DNA from: Mastigias papua
Taxonomy: Eukaryota; Cnidaria; Scyphozoa; Rhizostomeae; Mastigiidae
NCBI GenBank assembly: GCA_964019165.1
Contig: OZ025271.1
Coordinates: forward strand, 16,973,282 to 17,037,281
Length of the DNA: 64,000 bases
Direction of reading: 5' to 3'
Under the pieces are notes generated by a model. The model had not been told where the DNA came from, did no database searches, and saw only the letters and a program-made list of their open reading frames with translations. The number at the start of each line of letters is the position of its first letter. Position 1 is the first letter of the stretch. Below are positions 46,067 to 56,370 of the stretch, piece by piece. Position numbers and translations under genes: made by a program.

Positions 46067-46192
46067 CTGCAAGATACATGGAAATAGATATTTGTGAAGT
46101 TCGTGTAATGCTGCACAACGCTCTCATGTTTTAAACGCAAGGCGTAGCAGATGAAATCGAAATGTTGCAGAAGATGCAGATAGATTACTCAC

Positions 46193-46220
46193 CCTTCTCC
46201 TTCCTTTCCTGGGTATGAAT
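46193..46220 (-). other. Gene A untranslated first exon (predicted)
   Basis: CATTCATACCCAGGAAAGGA then AGGAGAAGG, followed by a GTGAGTAATC donor. Same as gene B. Confidence 0.5.
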
Positions 46221-46243
46221 GAGGACAACTTGTGCGTGGCGTG

Positions 46244-46252
46244 CCTTTTATA
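46244..46252 (-). promoter_or_regulatory. TATA box of gene A
   Basis: TATAAAAGG on the minus strand (TTGCTATAAAAGGCACGCCA), a near-ideal TATA box about 30 bp above the untranslated exon. Confidence 0.65.
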
Positions 46253-46894
46253 GCAATTTGAGTGTAGCAAGTCGTGCATTGCCGCAGGTAGGTGATTTCT
46301 TAATTAATTGATGCGTTGTATTGGATTCAGCCAAACTAGATCAAAACATTATGATGGTTGATAGGCTTAGGCGGCAGCAAAACCATTCAAGGTCCCACTA
46401 GTGGCATTTTGTGTTGCCATAGTCACACTGGCATTTCTTGACAGCCTCGTATTGTGATTTGATTTGTGCATTCGTTTTAGGTATGTGTTCCAGGCTGGGT
46501 GGCGTGATTTGCACTTACCATGCGCTTATCAGGGCAGATCTTACAGTGTTGGCCTCTAACGTACAATCAAAGCTAACGTCATTGCTCGGAGTTTATAGTG
46601 TGGTTTAATGCAAATAGGAGGGTTGCAGTCCCCAGTTGGGCAGAAGTCTAGTTAATTCTGACAATTTCTTCCGAAAAAGCAATAGTACTGCCCAAAACTA
46701 GCTGCAACTCAATAGGTCCTAGACAGTGAACGACTCATTCGGGCAAAATATCAGTGATTCGGGAAGACATTTTGCAGCACCCGAAAAAGCTAAAGCCCTC
46801 CTAGGCCTATAATTGCAAGTATTAATCGGCGAACAGTCTGTTGGTAATATAGCGGTAATAATAATATTATTCATATTACATGAAATGTCTGTTG

Positions 46895-47010
46895 CTATTT
46901 CAGAACTTTACTATAGCACGAAAAAGTGAGAACATTCTTTAAGCATACTGAAAAGCTTATTTTCGTCCGACACTCGTCAGTTTATGAAACGACGGATAAC
47001 GACTAAATGG
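46895..47010 (-). mobile_element. Penelope LTR fragment
   Basis: TCTGTTGCTATTTCAGAACT ... TTTTCGTCCGACACTCGTCA: minus-strand LTR relative with moderate divergence. Confidence 0.7.
46944..46986 (-). ncRNA. Hammerhead motif, core intact
   Basis: CTGACGA - GTGTCGGAC - GAAA core retained, with AGTATG on the 3' side. The 5' stem strand is CATAAA, so only the outer four pairs of stem I remain. Confidence 0.55.
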
Positions 47011-47214
47011 TGATAGTTTCGAAGTGAAAGTGCTATGTAATAGTTTCGAAAGTTATTCCAGTTCAAAATTATCCTACTTTGAGCAATCTGCATAACTCAC
47101 TATAAGCAGCTTTACTTCATAACCAGAGAACTTTATGAGTGTGGGTAAGATTGAAAGGAATAAAATTTCGTGGTATGTTGAATGTCTTGAGGGTGGTTTG
47201 TAAAAAGTAATAAG

Positions 47215-47400
47215 AGAATTCTTCAAGTAACCAATGGTGAATAAGTGCTAAGTGGCCAATCATACGGCTAACTGGACACATTATTCATCACATCACGTGT
47301 ATCCGCATCTGGCTATATATCTCAGTCCACCTTTCGGTCGTTATCCGACGTTTCATACTCTGACCAGTGTTGGACGAAAAAAAGCTTGTCAGTATGAAAA
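47215..47400 (+). mobile_element. Penelope 3' fragment
   Basis: Matches 15.72-15.88 kb (AGTAACCAATGGTGAATAAG, CACATTATTCATCACATCAC) in plus orientation. Confidence 0.7.
47354..47396 (+). ncRNA. Hammerhead motif, probably dead
   Basis: CATACT - CTGACCA - stem II - GAAA - stem III - AGTATG. The core CUGANGA has become CTGACCA (conserved G changed to C), which should abolish cleavage. Confidence 0.5.
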
Positions 47401-47846
47401 TCTGACAACACGCTATATAACCCCAAATTGCACACATTTAACTTAAAAAAACTACAGTTACAATCAAAGTCGTAGTCCCTAATAGTTCTTTTAAGTTGCT
47501 GAGTGTCCGGGACTGTTTTATGGAAGATGGAAATGCATGCCATATCCTAGATCTTCACAGCATCCGTTCCAGTACAAAGACCGATACAAAGGATCGCATA
47601 CAAAGACAGTTATTTGATTTTCGAAGATTGTGGTGGGGAAAGCAGAATCAGTGTCCGTTCACCAGAGAAATCTGAAACTGCTTGCTATAGAAATGTATTA
47701 AACAAAAAACAATCATAATCCTAGTTTTATGGCGCAGATTTTCGATATGAAAGATATACCATGCTATCTTCATGGTTGCAACAATATCTTTGCACCCAAA
47801 CCAGAATCCATGTTGTCAGGTATTGAGTGGACACGTTTTCTTGCAT

Positions 47847-48063
47847 CTAGGATATATGAAAAAGTCTGTTGGTACTACAGAACTTCACTACAGCACGAAA
47901 AGGAGGCACCATTGTTTAGACATACTGTAAAGCTCTTTTCGTTATACCGTTGTCTGACAAGTGTCGGACGAGAACAGCTTTTCAGTATGTCTAAAAACAT
48001 GTGCCACTTTTTCTTGCAGTAGTGAAGTTCTGTAGTACCAACAGACTTTTTCATATATCCTAG
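47847..48063. mobile_element. Palindrome of two inverted Penelope LTR ends
   Basis: CTAGGATATATGAAAAAGTC at the left is matched exactly by its reverse complement at the right end, and pairing continues through GTTGGTACTACAGAACTTCA. The centre carries a damaged hammerhead core (CTGACAA ... GAGA). About 217 bp, able to fold along its whole length. Confidence 0.75.
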
Positions 48064-48987
48064 GGTAGGGGGGGGGGGTACAAAGGAAGAAATGCAGAGA
48101 GGTCATGCTGCTATAGTTCCCAGAGCAAAAGAGAAGAAAGGCACTTTAAAGCAATATGGAAGTATCTGCTCTCGCTGAAAGGAATAAGGAGTACGGAGTA
48201 CCTTGTAATAAAGCTCCTGCTGAAGGACAGCCCTCCTTACATGAATTGAAATGAAATGAGTGAAGTGCAAGGTATGGAAGTGCTGAAAAATACATAGAAA
48301 TCTTCACAAATTGAAATGCGGATGGGGGAGGCTTAGTAAAATTCTAAAAGTACTACAGCCCCCACAAGCTCCCTTGGTAGCTCAAAAGCAGAAAGCGGAC
48401 AAGCATGGTCAATGGGGAGGGGGGGTTAGAATTTTGGTAAAATTATGCGGACATTCTGTATGGATGACTTCTAAGTAATATGCTCCTGCCCTGGTGTAAC
48501 CCTTCTCAGTTTGGCTGGGTCTCAATCAGTGTCTGGGCATCTCGCCCCGTTGTAATTAAGTACATTTATATTAATACTCGAGTATCTTTTCTGCATAGAT
48601 GTAGGTCATAGCTTCATGTATATTAGCTGAAGGGCAATCAGTTGTGAAATGTAATTACGTACATATGAAATATGGAGAATGAAAGAGAGAATAGGCCCGT
48701 AAATTTAATAAGGCTTCATCGTCTTGTGTGAAAAGATTCTTCTTCACTGCATATTCCCTTTTCAAATATTCGATGACTATGTATCATGCCACGCATGCTT
48801 TGCAAGCATCTCCTTTCAATACACATATCGTGAGCATGGCAATGTAATTCTATTTCACTTCCTAGTGCGTTATGAATGAATGCAATGAGTATGAGCTGGC
48901 AGTTTTATTGGCTATATCGATTTCAATACGCAAATAGGTCAGATTGTTTATATCTCCAAGGGCTTAGACGACAAGGAATACATTAAT
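48064..48987. other. Intergenic with diverged copy of the 351-bp repeat family
   Basis: 48.78-48.96 kb resembles the 811-1161 family (ATGGCAATGTAATTCTATTT, CCTAGTGCGTTATGA). Also a G-rich tract at 48068. No gene seen. Confidence 0.4.
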
Positions 48988-50180
48988 CACGAAAACTTTC
49001 GGCGTGACAAATTTTCGGTCGAAAATTTGACCGAGAGTTTGTAGCGCCGAAAATTATTCTTTTCCAACTGTGACCGAAAATTTGTCACGCCGAAAATTTA
49101 AGAACATTGACTTTTTCAAAAAATCCGCTTTTCGGGCTTTCTTCAGAACAGTAAACACTTTTTAGGACACCTAGTGGAAAAATGAAATATTTGGGCTCTT
49201 TAAAGGCATCAGGTTATGACCTTTTTTTCATCATTTGATGAGATTCCAAATGTGTTCTCCCAAACAATTTCAAAATGCACAGAGTTTTCGTCTACTCGAA
49301 GGTGGTCAAAAAAATTGAAAAAACCGATTTTGTTTTTGTTTTTTAATGTAATATTTTCCATTTTTTCTAATCTATACAAATAAGTTCATCATTCTCGACA
49401 TCGATCAGATGGTCTTCGTTTTCACCCTCTACACATTCTGGAGTCGCTCCAAAGTTGTCACGGTGCATATTTATAACTGTCTTATCATATATTGGCTATT
49501 CACCAGCATTATCAGTAATTTCATAATTTTTTCCAATAATGTTCTGGAACCTTTCAAGAATAGTTCTTCTGCTACCTCCAATCTTCAGTTCAACCTCTAG
49601 CATAATTTCTAGTCCTCCTTTCGGTAATCGGTGAAGGCCGATATTTCTATTCAAAAACAACCCCAGAGATCAACATTATCAAACCGATACATGCAGCATG
49701 GTTCCTAGGCCCGTACGATCATTTGAGAAACAGCTCTAGCACCATTATAAAGGGATTCGAAATGGCTGGAATCAAAGATGCGTTGGTGATGGAACTACGA
49801 CCAGAAGATCCCTTTGCTGATCTTGATTCTTAAGCAGTTCTGAACTACTGATTTATAGAACTAGAGACTATAAATGATATATTGCGTTTAACTGATTTCC
49901 AATATCTTCCATATTACATTTTGACGTCTAGAGTATTTGTTTCGAGTATAACATAAGCAAACTTGTAATGTGCTAAATTCAAGAAATTTAAGTCAGTTGT
50001 TTACTTTCTCGTTCCGGCCACTGATTTCGTATTTAAAGGTATCTAAATCCCCGTTTATTTTGTGAAACCTAAAGAATGATTTGTAGAATTGACAATTTGA
50101 CCGAAATATTTGACCGAAATATCGAAAAATCTGACCGAAAATTTTTTCGCCGAAATTTTTTTCCGCCGAAAATTTTCGTG
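48988..50180. mobile_element. pogo/Tigger-like TIR element, internally decayed
   Basis: Ends CACGAAAACTTTCGGCG and CCGCCGAAAATTTTCGTG are inverted copies, flanked on both sides by ATTAAT (TA or TTAA target). Subterminal GACCGAAAATTT words repeat near both ends. The interior keeps a transposase-like C-terminal fragment at 49681-49833. Confidence 0.65.
49681..49833 (+). pseudogene. Transposase C-terminal fragment
   Basis: A short frame reads KPIHAAWFLGPYDHLR and TIIKGFEMAGIKDA, ending EDPFADLDS-stop. The pattern (helix, '[F/S]xxAGI', acidic tail) resembles C-termini of pogo/Tigger-type DDE transposases carried by TA-targeting elements. No upstream catalytic domain was found in frame, so this is a remnant of an autonomous parent. 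Confidence 0.45.
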
Positions 50181-50485
50181 ATTAATGTACACGTTTTTTA
50201 TATATGAAACAAGCTTTCTACCTTCAGTCAGGATGTTTCTTCTTGAAATTTCCTATGGCAATAAGGCAAATATGAGACGAGATATTGAAGTTTTAGTTAA
50301 AACCAATTGAGAGACAGATGTTGTGTGTATTTTTCTTCCAGTTCAATAAAACTTTTCTCGCAAAAGCAGATTTTTGAAGTTTACTTTTGAAACTCAGCCA
50401 GCCTGTGTTTCTTACTTGTTTCTTAATGTTTGCCAGATTTGAGCCTTATGTTTCTTATGTAATTGTTTCTTACAAAAAACGTGTA

Positions 50486-51370
50486 TTACCCTACAGTGCC
50501 TAATTGCCATACACATATTCAAGCATACATACATTAGGTACTTGTTCTGCAGGTTTAACTAAAGTCAGCTATTTCTGAAGTGGACCTGCATCAGTATGTA
50601 ATTAAAGAGATTACATTAGAGTGTAGAAATAAATAGATAAATCAATAAGTATACAAATAAATAAGTTGCTCAAAGAATTTAAGTAATAAAAATCCTCATG
50701 CCAGTTTTTTAATACACAATACAAGTTTGGAAAATACAAACATCGAGGAATAATCCTCTATGATGCCTAATTGCAGCCCCTTCCCACTAATTAGTTTTTG
50801 CAAATTTATCCAACCCCCTGCACTTATTAAGACCCCCGGTAATTAACTTTGGAGGACTTAATGTCTAGAGTAGCTGAAAGAAGAAAAATTCCTCTTGGCA
50901 ATAACCATTCGTTTCATCAATTTTGTTAACTGACTGCTGAAAACTTAAGATAAACAGACTGCTATAGTAGGTTCTGTTTTCATAGCAAAATAATTTTTCT
51001 GTTGATATTGCTACAAACTAATTTCTGACTATTCTTTTCGTGTTATCCCAAAATATCGAAGCCATGATTGCTAGGAGAATCGCAACATAATAGAGAAGAC
51101 CAACCAGCTTACAGCAATTTTATAAGTTCATGTATTCACGCGATTGCATGAATCCGAGCCCCCCCCCCCCCCTGTTAATTCCAATCCCCTCGCTAATTGA
51201 AGTTTCTGGAAAGTTCTAATCCCCCGCTAAGTCCGACCCCCGGGGAATTAGGCACCGAAGAGTATATGTCGGGAAGATATATATTTGTTAAAGATTACAC
51301 TTCTCCGCACAACGAGATTCGATTTCTAGCCTGCGATGCATGGAAACAATCAAAAGCAGCCCATGCAGTA
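50486..51370. other. Intergenic, nothing recognised
   Basis: C-rich tracts near 50.8 and 51.16 kb belong to the 'gaataag-ccccc' type repeats. No gene supported. Confidence 0.35.
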
Positions 51371-51375
51371 GGAGC

Positions 51376-51552
51376 ATAGCCGCAAGATGTTTTAGAGCCC
51401 TGTCAAGTCAGTTTTCTCTCAACCTAATTGACCAATGATCATACAAAAATGGGCCTAGCTTTTGTACATGTGGTCAAAATTCAGCATGAGGGTTGGTCAA
51501 ACAGGCTGGGAGAGAATAGGCCTGACGGGGTTCTCAGACATATTTGGTGGGT
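51376..51552. mobile_element. Hairpin MITE, family 1 (copy 9)
   Basis: Arms GCATAGCCGCAAGATG...TTTTCTCTCAACCTAATTGA and GGTCAAACAGGCTGGGAGAG...CATATTTGGTGGGTAT around the loop TGGGCCTAGC. Confidence 0.65.
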
Positions 51553-51814
51553 ATTCTTGCAGTAGGCAAACGGAAATGGGCAAGGAAGCCACCCCTTTGA
51601 TCCATGTAAAGCCTATGTCTTTATTTATGCAGGTTGACAGAGCTTTACCGTCTAGAAAGTGGTTTGTCAATGCAAAGCAAAGTTTCAAATGCAAACTTCA
51701 ACACTTTGCAGCTAACAGGCCCAGGTGAATCTGAAGGGCATATTTCTGGAAAATCTTCAGCGCAAAGCGTCATGTCGGAGACATTTTCGCGCAAAGTTTT
51801 GGCGCTGAACTATG

Positions 51815-52293
51815 GACTGATTTATACGTCGTGCTTTACTCGCGTCGAATCAATTGCTATTAAAATCGACGAAAGCGCGACTAAAGCTCATGAGTAAAAT
51901 CCAATTTGATTTATACGTCGAGCTTCTGTCGCGCTTTCACAAGTGTAAGCGAAGCAGCCTCGCTGTGGAGTGGTGGCGGGAACTTTCTTTGTTTACACTT
52001 CATTGTCTTATAGATATAACGAATATTATCAGTTAACCCTGCGGACTGCAATAAATTGTAATTGATTCGAAGCGAGTTAAGCTCGACGTTTAAATCAAAG
52101 CCGTGCTTTGGCCGTGTAGCACGGCCTACTCAGTCGAGCTTTAGTCGTGCTAAGTATTTGACCCGAGCTAAAAACAGGTCATGAGCTGTTTCGATTTATA
52201 CGCCGTGCTACACTCGGACCAAATCAACACTTAGAACTTTTCAGGTGCAAATAATTGATTCGACTCGAGTATAGCACGACGTATAAATCAGCC
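51815..52293. mobile_element. MITE with 5-bp target duplication
   Basis: Ends GACTGATTTATACGTCGTGC and its inverted partner (GGCTGATTTATACGTCGTGC read from the right) pair over about 40 bp. CTATG is duplicated at 51810-51814 and 52294-52298. The interior repeats GATTTATACGTCG-like and TCGAGC/GCTCGA words in both directions. Non-coding. Confidence 0.75.
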
Positions 52294-52299
52294 CTATGC

Positions 52300-53880
52300 C
52301 GCAAGCAGTCTTGGCGCTGAATTATGCCGCAAGCAGTCTTGGCGCAACCATCATTGAAGTCAACACAGCCAAGTTGCAGTTTGCGACTTTAATCGTTAAG
52401 CTTTCTTGGATAAATTAGGCATGTTGAACATTAGTACTCTATATAAGATCGGTTGGTCCGTGGATTGCCCATTATTATGAGAGATGCTAGCGATCAGTAT
52501 GATTTGTAGGGAAGTTTGGACAATTTATGAAATTGCCGAATATGTATTTATGAGGAATGGTTACGATCTGAGTTTATGAGCCGAGGGCGATGTATCTTGA
52601 GCCTATGCGATCTCCATGAAAAACCAAGGACTATTACTTTTCTTTCTTAGCCAAGGTTAGCCTATGTTCAAGTTGTTCAATAATGATCAAAACCATAGAT
52701 TATAAATGCAACCTTACCTTTTTACTCAAAGTCGACTCAGTATCACGTTGCTCAAATGCCATAAAAACCCAGCGGCTACCAGGGTATTCATTAATGACAG
52801 TTGCTTTGCAATATCGAAGATGGAAACCTGTCAAAAATGAATGGAATTACCTTTATTATTATTATTATTATTATGTTGATGTTTTCTATTATTCTTTGTT
52901 TTGCTATTGGTATGAACTTATAATATGCTATTTCTTTATAGAGCCAGCCAGATGCAATTGACCTTACTGCGAGATTAGTATTTGTAGATATTAATATTAC
53001 ATTCATGGGATAAAGTTTTAAGAAAACCTACATTATTAACAAAGATAGAGTCTTATACATTATCGTTTTTAAAATGGAAAGCCGGAATTTTGGCATTGGT
53101 AGTCTTACTTACGATCGGTCCATTTTAAAGCAAGGACTTCATAGTGTTAGGCTGTCATTGATATAAATGCGAATGAGGATCCAACAAGCCAAATCAACAC
53201 ACGAAACAAGTTCACTGAAGGTTGAGGTGCTTTGACGTATTTCAATGAATACGGAATAATATTTTTTGTCTGGTGATCTAGCAATCAATGCAAAAGTGAG
53301 AAAGGGTTGAAAATTCATCAACGATTTTGTTATACAATCGAGGGCACAGCGGAGCATCCAAATATAAGAACAGAGATAAAAGTACCTAGGAACCGCAATG
53401 ACACTTTTCCCATTTAATCATAAACATCCGTTTTCAAACGCGAGTAAATGCCTTTTTTGAACTTAATCTGGAAGACTCAAATATCAAAGAGTAGAACCTC
53501 AACCAATTTGTAAATGAAGTGAACGGTCTAGTGTGCAACAACTTGAGAGATAATAACAGCTCAGTAAAGCAAACTCAAACAAAATCGAACTGCCTGTTGA
53601 GAAATATAAACTGAAATAAATTCAAGCGGACACTTGGGTATCTAAACTCTATATAACTTGACCTCGGAAATCCGATTCATTGCAAATGAACAAAGTTTCT
53701 TGTTGAACAGGACAAATGGGACTACCAAAATGTTGAACGTGATTTTGAAATCAGGAAAAACTTTCGGAACCAAACGAATAGATTCCTTGAACATCCTTTT
53801 ATAATCGTCCCCATTTTTGATGTGGACATCTGCAACATGTATTCCCGCAAAATTTAAGTAAAGTATATTTTTGATTCACT
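52300..53880. other. Intergenic, nothing recognised
   Basis: Contains a short ATT microsatellite at 52853-52875. No supported gene or mobile element. Confidence 0.4.
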
Positions 53881-53882
53881 CT

Positions 53883-53984
<102 letters not shown>

Positions 53985-53999
53985 TGCCGCATCATCATT

Positions 54000-55691
54000 C
54001 GTCATATTTCGTTCGTCAAAATGAACGACTACTTCTGTTCTGTAGGTGACAAGCTGAGCAATGAAATTCCCTACAAGGAAAATTCCCTTCTGAACGGGGA
54101 CTATGACATAAACCCTTCAGCCGCTCGTTTCACTTTTTCACCCATGCAGCCTCAAGAGCTAATTAAAGCAATAAATAAATTTAAGTCTTCTCACGGATCG
54201 GGCCTAGATGGAATTTCCAGTTTTCTGCTTAAGGCCGGGATGCCAATCTTAGCACAGCCCCTAAGTCAACTCTTCAACCTGTCTCTCTCATTAGGCCAGT
54301 TTCCTGACAGCTGGAAGATTGCAAGGGTTGCACCAGTCTTTAAGAATGGCCCTGCCGATGAAAGTGGTAATTATCGCCCAATATCTGTTTTACCGGTTGT
54401 CTCACGCCTTTTTGAGAAACTAATCTATGACCAGCTGTACCCCTATTTAGATTCCAACAAACTCATTTTTGAAAAACAATCAACATACAGACGGATGCAT
54501 TCAGTCCTGTCATGTTTGCTGAAGTGAACTAACGATTGGTACTTGAATTTAGAGGGAGGTAAATACACTGCAGTTACCTTTGTAGATCTCAAAAAGGCTT
54601 TTGACACCGTAAATCATGGCATATTACTCCAAAAGTTGGAGCTATTTGGTATTAATGACAAGGAAATGAAATGGTTCTGCTCCTACTTAACTAAGAGAAA
54701 GCAATGCTGCAAGGTAAATGGGAAGCTCTCGAAAATAGAATCTGTAACCTCTGGAGTACCCCAGGGGTCCTGCCTAGGTCCTCTCCTGTTTATCATTTAT
54801 ATCAATGACCTCCATCTACACATGAAACATTGTGATGTTAATATGTATGCGGACGACACAAGTCTCATGTTTGCGTCGGATTCTATTACGCAAATAAACG
54901 ACTTCGTCAATGATGACCTGAGTAACCTGAAATCCTGGTTACAAGCTAATAAATTGTCTCTCAATGTTACCAAGACACATAGTCTTGTAATTGGCAGCAG
55001 GAAGCGACTTAAAGATGTAAGTGATGATAGAGTAGCAAAGCCTTCTTTTAGGGAGGGTGAAGAAAATGTCTCCACTGTAGAAAATACAAAATACCTTGGG
55101 GTAATTGTTGATAAATTTTTGAGCTGGGACGAGCAAATTTCAGCAGTGATGAAAAAGGTTTCACGAGGACTAGGGATGCTGCGCTTCTCCAAACAGTATC
55201 TACCCATTGTTACTGTGCAATAAATGTACAGAAGTTTAGTGGAACCCTATTTAAGATATAGCTGCCCCATATGGGGGGTTGCTGGTATCAATGCTATCAA
55301 TAAGCTGCAAAAACTCCAAAATAGAGCGGCTAGAATTGTCACAAACAGTGCTTATGATGCTGCAGCTCTTCCCATAATTAGAAAACTTGGTTGGCCCACC
55401 ATAAATGAACTAATCGAATCAGAAACCCTAAAAATGGTATACAAATCGGTTCACGATCAAGCTCCCACTTACCTTGCGGATATGTTCGACAAATTGTCCG
55501 ATTTAGACAAGAGGGAACTTCGCAATACTAAAACGGATCTGGCCGTTCCTCATCGTAAATCTGCTTTTGGACAGAAATGCTTCTCATACAAGGGTGCTAA
55601 ACTGTGGAACGATCTCTCCACAAAAGTAAAATCGTCAAAAACGTATGAAGTATTCAAGAAACGTATCTGCAACGTCAGCAGTAAATGCTAG
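54000..55691 (+). pseudogene. CR1/Jockey-like reverse transcriptase, two in-frame stops
   Basis: One continuous frame holds reverse transcriptase interrupted only by TGA at 54525 and TAA at 55221. Order: [53 protein letters not shown] (motif A, catalytic D), SGVPQGSCLGPLLFIIYIND (motif B), YADDT (motif C), WLQANKLSLNVTKT, then the C-terminal YRSLVEPYLRYSCPIWG and IVTNSAYDAAALPI. The endonuclease half is missing (5' truncation at the TA microsatellite). The lack of frameshifts suggests a young copy. It cannot act alone. The clade assignment (CR1-group) rests on motif spelling and the repeat tail. Confidence 0.8.
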
Positions 55692-55940
55692 TTCTCTCTC
55701 GCCTGATATAGCAATTTTTATTTTAATTTTAGTTTTAATTTTTAATTTTAATTTATCTGTATATTAGAAAAACGTTGTTAATAAAATTTTTAATTGGTAG
55801 ATCTAACAAATGTATTTTAATTTATCTTTATTTTTAGAAGTATTTATTGTAAGTAATTGCACGGCCCACTGAAAATCAATCTCTCGATTGACGTGGCCAC
55901 CGTGACTAAATATGTTACAATCAAATCAAATCAAATCAAA
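55692..55940 (+). mobile_element. 3' UTR and (AATCA)n tail of CR1-like copy
   Basis: T-rich trailer, then CACCGTGACTAAATATGTTA followed by four copies of AATCA: the short-repeat 3' end that CR1-group elements use in place of poly-A. Confidence 0.65.
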
Positions 55941-55974
55941 TATTTATGCAGCGTCGTCTTTGTATCGACGCGGC

Positions 55975-56370
55975 ACAATGACGACGCGGCAAAAAGACGA
56001 CGCGCTAATGACGACGCGCCACAAAGACTACGCGCCAATGACGACGCGGCAAAAAGACGACGCACTAATGACGACACGGCAAAAAGACGACGCGCTAATG
56101 ACGACGCGATTTAAAGACAACGCGCCAATGACGACGCAACAAAAGACGACGCGCCAATGACGACGTGACAATAAGACGACACGCTAATGACGATGCTGTG
56201 TAAAGACGACGCGCCAATTATGACGCGGCAAAAAAATGACGCACTAATGGCTATGCAGCAGAAAGATGATGCAATAATGATAATGCAGCACAAATATAAC
56301 ATGGCAAAAAGGCGACCTGCAATGACAATATGGCACAAAAACGATGTGCCAATGATGATGCAGTACAAAA
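55975..56370. repeat. 30-bp degenerate minisatellite, about 13 copies
   Basis: Unit GACGACGCGGCAAAAAGACG + ACGCGCTAAT, itself two near-identical 15-bp halves. Crisp at the left, decaying to TGATGATGCAGCA-like units at the right. It fills the gap between two converging retroelement tails. Confidence 0.85.

Larger units (their letters stand above)
39950..47545. repeat. Segmental duplication block 2 (contains gene A)
   Basis: Co-linear with 22480-34940 and in the same orientation. Shorter by several kilobases, mainly in the gene's introns. Confidence 0.8.
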
